Positions 58,141 to 64,000 of a stretch of DNA of 64,000 bases are shown piece after piece. The translations under genes and the position numbers were made by a program. Source of the stretch: Hyposmocoma kahamanoa (taxonomy: Eukaryota > Arthropoda > Insecta > Lepidoptera > Cosmopterigidae); the NCBI RefSeq assembly GCF_003589595.1, contig NW_020653715.1, positions 1,055,747 to 1,119,746 on the forward strand, read 5' to 3'. Numbering within the stretch: position 1 is the first letter of the stretch; every line of letters starts with the position of its first letter. The notes beneath the pieces are model-generated. The model was not told the origin of the DNA. It searched no databases and was given only the letters and a program-made list of their open reading frames with translations.

Positions 58141-59127
58141 AATTTGGGCCTTTTCAAGGCGAGAGTGAATAGGCATTATTTAGGTGTGCATGCCCCATCT
58201 TGGTTGACCTTATCGTCACTTTCCATCACGTGAGTAGGGAGGTGCAATTCGCACTTATTCTATCGTAAAAAAACATCCATAGTGGTGCCCAGTTTAGCTC
58301 TAAGATATTTGAAATCAATCTTGCAAATGTGAACGAATGTTTATTTAGAAAGAACAATCCATTGAGTTTTTTAATTATTCCTTCATTATTGCTTGCTTAT
58401 GAAATAAAAATGTTTCTGAATTTGAATCCAATTTGAAGCAATGTTAGATTGTGGATCAACTAATATAATAAAATATATCTTTGGTTATCATCAAACTTTT
58501 TGGCGTAACGTTAAAGATATCATCATTAATTACCACAATTTAAATATTCTGTTCATTACATTTGTTCACTTTAAAACAAGTAAAATCCAAAACCACAATA
58601 AAACAATAAAATTCGATCGTAAAACATTCATAATATCTCTCGAGCTGCGCACGAAAAAGCAAATTATTAGTTTACAAAAGAATTATTATTAATATATTCA
58701 AGTATACATAAAAATTGTGACATCAAAGTATTAAAAGTCATATGATTTTTCGAGGAAATATGATATTTGTGTCATGTTGTTACTAGACTTGTAAATGTCT
58801 ATCAGTGGATGATAAGTCAGTCATGTTGTGAAGGTTGTTTCGTATCACTTCTTGTTATGATATTACGATTCATAGAATCAACACACTTATCGACATAGAA
58901 TTCCATTAAACCAGTTAGACAAAGTCTTACGTCTATGTCAGTCTGAGTGGAAGCAACAAGGCTACGTCTTTTCCACTTTTATTGCATGGACCAAATAACT
59001 TAAAAGAACTCCACCGATCGTACCTTTGAAAGTCAAAATACCATTTTATCGCTAGATGGCGCTGATCAATTGCTTGAATGTAGTTTATCTTACGTAAAAG
59101 GCCGTGGATATTGATTAATTCCTCCTT

Positions 59128-59965
59128 AATATGAAATATAAGAAGTCAGTTTTTTTCCTTGTAATATTATTCAAGAGCAAATATTTCGTACATTGTGTAT
59201 TAATTTCTAACAAGAATGTGTAATGCATCGAGATTTGTAATTTTTACCGCCCGTGCTACATATAATGTTTTTCATCACGTTCTCGAGGAAATATATAGGT
59301 ACAACGATAATTTATTTCTTGTATGAAGAAATATCGCTTCACAACACAGCATTTACGGGTTTTGCGTTTCTTTTTAAACAGATTGCCGGCAATTGTTGCA
59401 TAAATAAATACAACTCGAATTACAATGTTATATAAGGCACAGACGCATACAGCCACAATATAAAATAAATAATTTCTAAATTCTAAAAATATTGCAGAAT
59501 TTGAATTCTCAAAATAAATTTATTAAAACAGTTTTGTACCGAGAAATTGCAATATTTGTTTTTTTGTACTTCAAGTTTGGCGAAATTTACGTTCAGATTT
59601 TTCGAGCACAAAAACTTTTTGCTTAATCTTGACGTAAAAAATCGAAAAAACGAGCAAGTGTGATGAAAAATTATTCTGAAGAATCTTTGACAAATATGCA
59701 TGTCAATAGATGGCATTGTATGTTACAAACTAATTTATAAATTGACGCTTCCTAACGTGGGTAGATGGCGCTAATGCTAAACAAAATACAAGATTAGCCG
59801 GCACTATCCATAAAAAATCTTTGTAATAAGCGCCATCTAGTTACAGAAATAGCTATTTGGTACTCGTTGCGACATCTGGTGTAACTGTAGGTACTAAATA
59901 TCCGACTACTCTGTCTTGTATCGCGTTTAGCAGTTATCTTGACTTATTGGTCCAAGGCGTTAATA
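59128..59965 (+). repeat. Dispersed repeat F, copy 2
   Basis: It begins TTAATATGAAATATAAGAAG and continues through GATGGCATTGTATGTTACAA, TAATAAGCGCCATCTAGTTA and GCGACATCTGGTGTAAC. The inner part is about 300 bp longer than in 4755-5535, so one copy has an insertion or the other a deletion. Confidence 0.6.
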
Positions 59966-60339
59966 AGTGGCACCCTTGATGTAAAAAGGCCAGGAGCTTT
60001 TTTATGCTTAAATTGGTTCATGGAGTTCATAGCATTTGAATGATGACATGTCTATGATGATATGACTAATTATATATCCCACTGTTTGGTACCGGTCCCT
60101 AAAGAGAGTGTTATGAAAGACATAGTCTTCACAAGATTTCCAAGAATAGTGACAATCCTTCTTTATGACGACGTAGTCCTTCACCTGGCTGTAATCCACC
60201 TAAGTTTTATTAACTACGATTTAAATATTTATCTGTTACCACTGTTAGTGTACATTATACAAAATAAATAGATTAATGTATATATATATAACTTGACTTA
60301 CAATAACGTGGTACATTAAATAATACAGCTTTGATTTTT

Positions 60340-60530
60340 GTAACGTAACGAAATGGTCACAAGGGACAGCCCTGCCCGACAATTGCATTGCTACTCGGTG
60401 CTTTAAATCGCAATGAAAACAAGTCTCACGTACCTTTAATATCACCTTAACCGAAAAACAGTAACCAGAAATAGATATGGTGTTTGCATTTCCCTGGACG
60501 AACTCTTTTACATGGAGCTCTGCTACTAAA
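60340..60530 (+). mobile_element. Decayed 'GACGGGACGAACAA' family copy
   Basis: Weak similarity: GGTGCTTTAAATCGCAATGA, AGTAACCAGAAATAGATATGG and TCCCTGGACGAACTCTTTTA keep the family order. Confidence 0.4.
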
Positions 60531-61094
60531 TGTTTTTAAGGATAAGGTAATTTTATAACTTCTCGTGCGTATGAAAACTAGTAAGATTTGTTAATCGAGT
60601 TGCCAATCAAGACGTATTTTTTAAAATCTCAGTTCACGCTTCCATCAATCAGTTCAGGGTAAGACCTCGTGGCCAGTGCCCATGACAGACGATGAAAAAC
60701 CGATTCTAAATTACTCCTTACCTATAACCGTTTCCGTTCAACAATTGACTTCACGTTCAGAAAACCCACACGTTCCTTGGCAAAGTTAATTTGTTGCTGT
60801 TCCTATCAATTGACATTCGATTTTCGACCTTGTTTGTATAACCATAAGCGTGTATTGTTTGTTAGAAAATTGAAAATAATAGTTGGGACTTAGAGTTGAA
60901 TTTTTTACGTAGTTACATATCGTCGATTTTTTGTATCTGTTATTTTTGATAACACAGGTATGACGATCATGTTTAAAACTATAATTTTAATTAATGGAAA
61001 TAAACAAAGCTCACTAGATATTTTGTACAAGAGGCAACACATAGAGTTTCTGTAGTTAATTGTACGTTAACAATTTCCTAGTTTAACTAAATGC

Positions 61095-61255
61095 TGGCAG
61101 CTACTTCAAAAGGTAAGAGTGCTGGTAAAACTACAGACACATGGGACTTGTTAACTTTTTTGTCTCAGAGTGGTGGGCTCAGTAAAAGCGCTAAGGTCTG
61201 TATTACATACCACCAGACCGAATTGTTTATCCCGTCACGTGATAATATAAAAAAT
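61095..61255 (-). mobile_element. 'GACGGGACGAACAA' family fragment
   Basis: Reverse orientation: AAAGGTAAGAGTGCTGGTAA, GACACATGGGACTTGTTAAC, TTTGTCTCAGAGTGGTGGGC and GTTTATCCCGTCACGTGAT. Confidence 0.55.
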
Positions 61256-61419
61256 TAGCTTAAAAAGTTAACGATCCAAAGGGAAAACTTTGCAAGCCAC
61301 CTGGGCATGCGATACTACAAATCGTGGATTTGAAGAAAAAAAATTGTAAAGAAATTAAATTATGACGCATTTTTACATAGAGACAGAAGAGCTAGTGTTG
61401 TTTGACAGTATATGTTGTG

Positions 61420-61680
61420 GAAGGATGTCGAATGAGAGTGGACTCCCAAGCCGAACATAATTGGGGAGACAAAATCAACCCGCCTTCACAGGCTAGGGCA
61501 TGTGGAAACAATAGGAGAGGATCGAGCTGCCAAAAGAGAGTATTTGGGGCAAGCGATGGGTCATCGTAGAGTGAGCCGTCCGAGATATCGCTGGAAGAAT
61601 TTATTCGCCAAAGACCTGAAGGAATTGAACAAAATTGGCATACTTTGGTGTCCACTTCGGGTCGCTGACCTAGTATTTTA
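61420..61680 (+). mobile_element. Non-LTR retrotransposon ORF2 tail
   Basis: The plus frame starting near 61473 reads RLHRLGHVETIGEDRAAKRE, then GHRRVSRPRYRWKN and an end at VADLVF before a stop. The (R/L)xxLGHVxR(M/I) plus RRVxRPRxRW pattern is the typical C-terminus of a non-LTR reverse transcriptase protein. It is a different family from 3098-3571. It is truncated and has no RT core. Confidence 0.65.
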
Positions 61681-61719
61681 AAGTAAGTATTTTAACATAC
61701 TTATAATCGCACCAAGAAG

Positions 61720-61985
61720 CAGTAGAGCTCCTTGTAAAAGAGTCCGTCCAGGGAAGTACTACCGTCATACTTAATTCTGCCGCCAAGCAGTAATGTGAGC
61801 ATTACTGCGTTCCGGTTTTAAAGGGTATTAAGTGCGCTAGTGAATTGTAGGCATATGGGATTTGTCAATTCATGTCTCAGGGTGACGGAGGCAGTGGCAG
61901 TGCCCCTTAGATCTCTGCGAGATTGTCAGGCTGTCAATTACCATCAGGCGCAGGTCTTGTTCGTCCCGTCCCATATTATCACAAA
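61720..61985 (-). mobile_element. 'GACGGGACGAACAA' family, near full reverse copy
   Basis: GTCCGTCCAGGGAAGTACTA, CCGCCAAGCAGTAATGTGAG, ATGTCTCAGGGTGACGGAGG and CTTGTTCGTCCCGTCCC. Ends before an A run on the plus strand. Confidence 0.65.
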
Positions 61986-62605
61986 AAAAAACTCTGGGTT
62001 TTCATTGGGGTAAGCAATGACTGTCAATTGCCAATCTTTCTTTCTTTTGCTTCACTTACAATCCATTAATCTTTTTATACAAGCTCTCTTGTTCTTCTCG
62101 CTGCGCACTCCAGTCTATTAAATAACATTTGAAAAATGTCCTCCACTCTTATATCATCAATATTGAATACCAAGTAAATATGTTTAGCATATCGTGCCTA
62201 ATACTCGATACTACATATTCTACGGTAGCAGTTACACATCTCTACATTGCGAGCAACGTGTTATTTGCCGACCTTCGGAAGATATCAATTGTTCTGGAGG
62301 CGCTCGCCCGTGGCTGTAGCCAGATGGCTATCGGCAAGATAGATGCGACGGAAATCACAGCGTAACGACGTACTAGGTACCTGTTGTTATACTTGACTGA
62401 ACTCACACTTCGAATAGTCTATAGACCGAAGTGGTTTTACCTTCCGAATGAGGAAATTAAAAAAAAAAAATTACCATTTAGTCTACAGTTGGGATTGTAG
62501 TGTGTATATTATATTACAGGGAATGTTTAGTTATACAATCGAAAGTTGCTGTAAGTATTTTAATAACACCGTTAGCTGGGTACATAAGAAAAATGTTACG
62601 TTCTG

Positions 62606-62670
62606 AGGTTTTTTTCGATTGTTACACATAGGAAATGAAACTACGTTTTCGGATCTACATCGCATATATA
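62606..62670 (+). mobile_element. Half copy of 'GAAACGTCGG' foldback family
   Basis: TCTGAGGTTTTTTTCGATTG, TTACACATAGGAAATGAAAC and TTTTCGGATCTACATCGC match one arm of 17817-18040. Confidence 0.5.
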
Positions 62671-62704
62671 CACATGGGATTGGTTTCTTTGGGATCCGAA
62701 ATTA

Positions 62705-62994
62705 TAAAAAAAATCGACCTCAAAAGATCGTGGAATTACATCTATTTGGCAAATTTTATTAAAATCGGCTACCGGAAAGTGTGCAAAACCGGTTTCATCC
62801 CCTAGTTTGCCACTCTTAGAGGTGGAATGTTTTCTTCAAATTTAAATGAGACCAGTACTGAGGTACCCTCTTTCCAACAAATAAAGAATCATCAAAATCG
62901 GTTCACAAATACCGGAGTTATCGCGTAACATACATACAAAAACACATACAGTCGAATTGAGAACCTCCTCCTTTTTTTGAAGTCGGTTAAAAAT
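62705..62994. mobile_element. MITE-like repeat, 'AACCGACCTCAAAA' family, copy 2
   Basis: The ends AAAAAATCGACCTCAAAAG and TTTTTTTGAAGTCGGTTAAA are imperfect inverses. The interior shares AGAGGTGGAATGTTTTCTTC and GAATTGAGAACCTCCTCC with 50181-50412. Confidence 0.65.
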
Positions 62995-63235
62995 AGAGAA
63001 TATAAGATTTTTCACAGATGGCGCTACGGCAAAAAAGTAGTTAAAAATAAAAAACAAGGATCTGCATGCAATAAAAAATTCGTAATGACCGCTAATTTGT
63101 CTCGTGGCTTAGTTTTAGCTTAGAGCCTGACACGGTTTGCTGGAAGACGTTGGTCCGAATCCAGCCGGATCGAAGGAATTTATCCTAAATGTTTGTATTA
63201 ATAATTATAACAAAGTAGTGGAGTGATTTTACAAA
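62995..63235 (+). mobile_element. SINE A copy
   Basis: CACAGATGGCGCTACGGCAA, CGTGGCTTAGTTTTAGCTTA, GCCTGACACGGTTTGCTGGA and GGTCCGAATCCAGCCGGAT (mutated B box), with the tail TTGTATTAATAATTATAAC. Confidence 0.7.
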
Positions 63236-63544
63236 AAACAATTGAATGTCATGGTCGTCAAACATTCGTGACATTCAACAAAATTTAAAAATTACGGAAT
63301 TATAACTCATAAAATGATATTGTAGAGTTAAAATGCAATCGTCTGTGGTAACCTGGCGACATTTACCTATGACACTCACTTTAGTCATTTTTTATATTAT
63401 TTTTTGTGAATATTTAGTAGCAATGTCTCCTGCTAACGAAATGACAACATTGTGATATCAAAAGACTGTACCTACCATTGGAAAGTTTTTAGCGCGGTTG
63501 AATTAGGAAAAAAGAACCGTACCCAGCAGTAACATGTCTTTTTT

Positions 63545-63775
63545 TATAACATCAAGATACGGGACGAACTAGTCGTGCATCCGATAGCAAGCTACACGCC
63601 TGTCCTTAACAGTTACAGTGCCACTCAGAGCTTTAAATTGCAAAGATCTGAAGGGCACTACTACTGAGCCCGTCACCCTGAGACATAAGGTGACTAGACT
63701 CTTTAAAACTAGAATACAGTAATGCTGACGTTGCTGCTTGGCGGCAGAAATAGGTAAGGTGGCAGTATTGCCCTC
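63545..63775 (+). mobile_element. 'GACGGGACGAACAA' family copy
   Basis: GATACGGGACGAACTAGTCG, GATAGCAAGCTACACGCCTG, GAGCCCGTCACCCTGAGACA and TTGCTGCTTGGCGGCAGAAA. Confidence 0.65.
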
Positions 63776-64000
63776 ATCGAGTATATAACCAGAAGTTTGC
63801 ACTGAAATATAGACAGGCCAACTACTGACCTGTGCGTATGTCTCCGTATATTCCAAAAAGTATTCCGTATTTATTGTAATAAAGATAACATCTCTAACCA
63901 TGCCGTGCTGTTCTATTCGGTGGTGTGGGAAAAATAGCAAAACATCTAATTACAAAACAAACGGAATCACATTTCATCGGTAATTAAATATTAAATATGT

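Larger units (their letters stand above)
57810..64000 (-). other. 5' cut intron (open at window edge)
   Basis: Sequence upstream of the coiled-coil exon, with no further cut exon recognised. It is filled with repeats: several copies of the 'GACGGGACGAACAA' family, repeat F, a retrotransposon tail, a MITE-like repeat and SINE A. Confidence 0.55.

Noticed and set aside
1..64000. CRISPR array, operon or bacterial signals
   Set aside because: No regular spacer-repeat array is present, and split genes, SINEs and poly(A) signals show eukaryotic nuclear DNA.

Overview
The window looks like nuclear DNA from a moth or butterfly (Lepidoptera). The basis is AT-rich sequence, split genes with GT-AG introns and insect-type proteins. 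There is also a dense mix of tRNA-headed SINEs, 5'-truncated non-LTR retrotransposon tails, foldback/MITE elements and a Transib DNA transposon. The species cannot be named from the sequence alone.

Layout. Positions 1-5537 hold no gene I recognise, only retrotransposon debris, a tandem repeat and dispersed repeats. Positions 5538-13659 (minus strand) carry a complete five-exon gene for the GPN-loop GTPase GPN3 (284 residues). Its last intron (4.8 kb) contains a 2.9 kb Transib element in the opposite orientation (7434-10336). That element has a 5-bp target duplication (CGCGG), CACTGTG/CACGGTG termini and a RAG1-like transposase broken by one frameshift. Hsp70 (14422-16299, plus strand, intronless) is divergent from GPN3, and a ~260 bp foldback element sits between the two start codons. 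From 20662 to beyond 57809 the minus strand carries the 3' part of the homeobox gene cut (CUX/CDP family). Seven coding exons are visible, encoding part of the N-terminal coiled coil, CUT repeats 1, 2 and 3, the homeodomain and the C-terminus. The 5' exons lie past the right edge. All splice phases agree across the seven exons.

The two large cut introns (about 16.4 and 16.0 kb) and the open 5' intron hold most of the repeats. They also contain a few GC-richer, promoter- or enhancer-like blocks. One at about 47850-48000 has three CCAAT/ATTGG boxes, an ATCGAT site, a GC box and a CRE-like site. A coding exon of cut contains a 12-bp tandem array with three evenly spaced ATCGAT motifs, the sequence CUT/CUX proteins favour.

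Functionally the three genes are unrelated. GPN3 is needed for RNA polymerase II assembly and nuclear import, Hsp70 is a cytosolic chaperone, and cut is a cell-fate transcription factor. The strongest lead is the Transib element. It belongs to the family from which RAG1 and the V(D)J recombination signals arose, and its 5' end shows a heptamer, an exact 23-nt spacer and an A-rich nonamer-like block.
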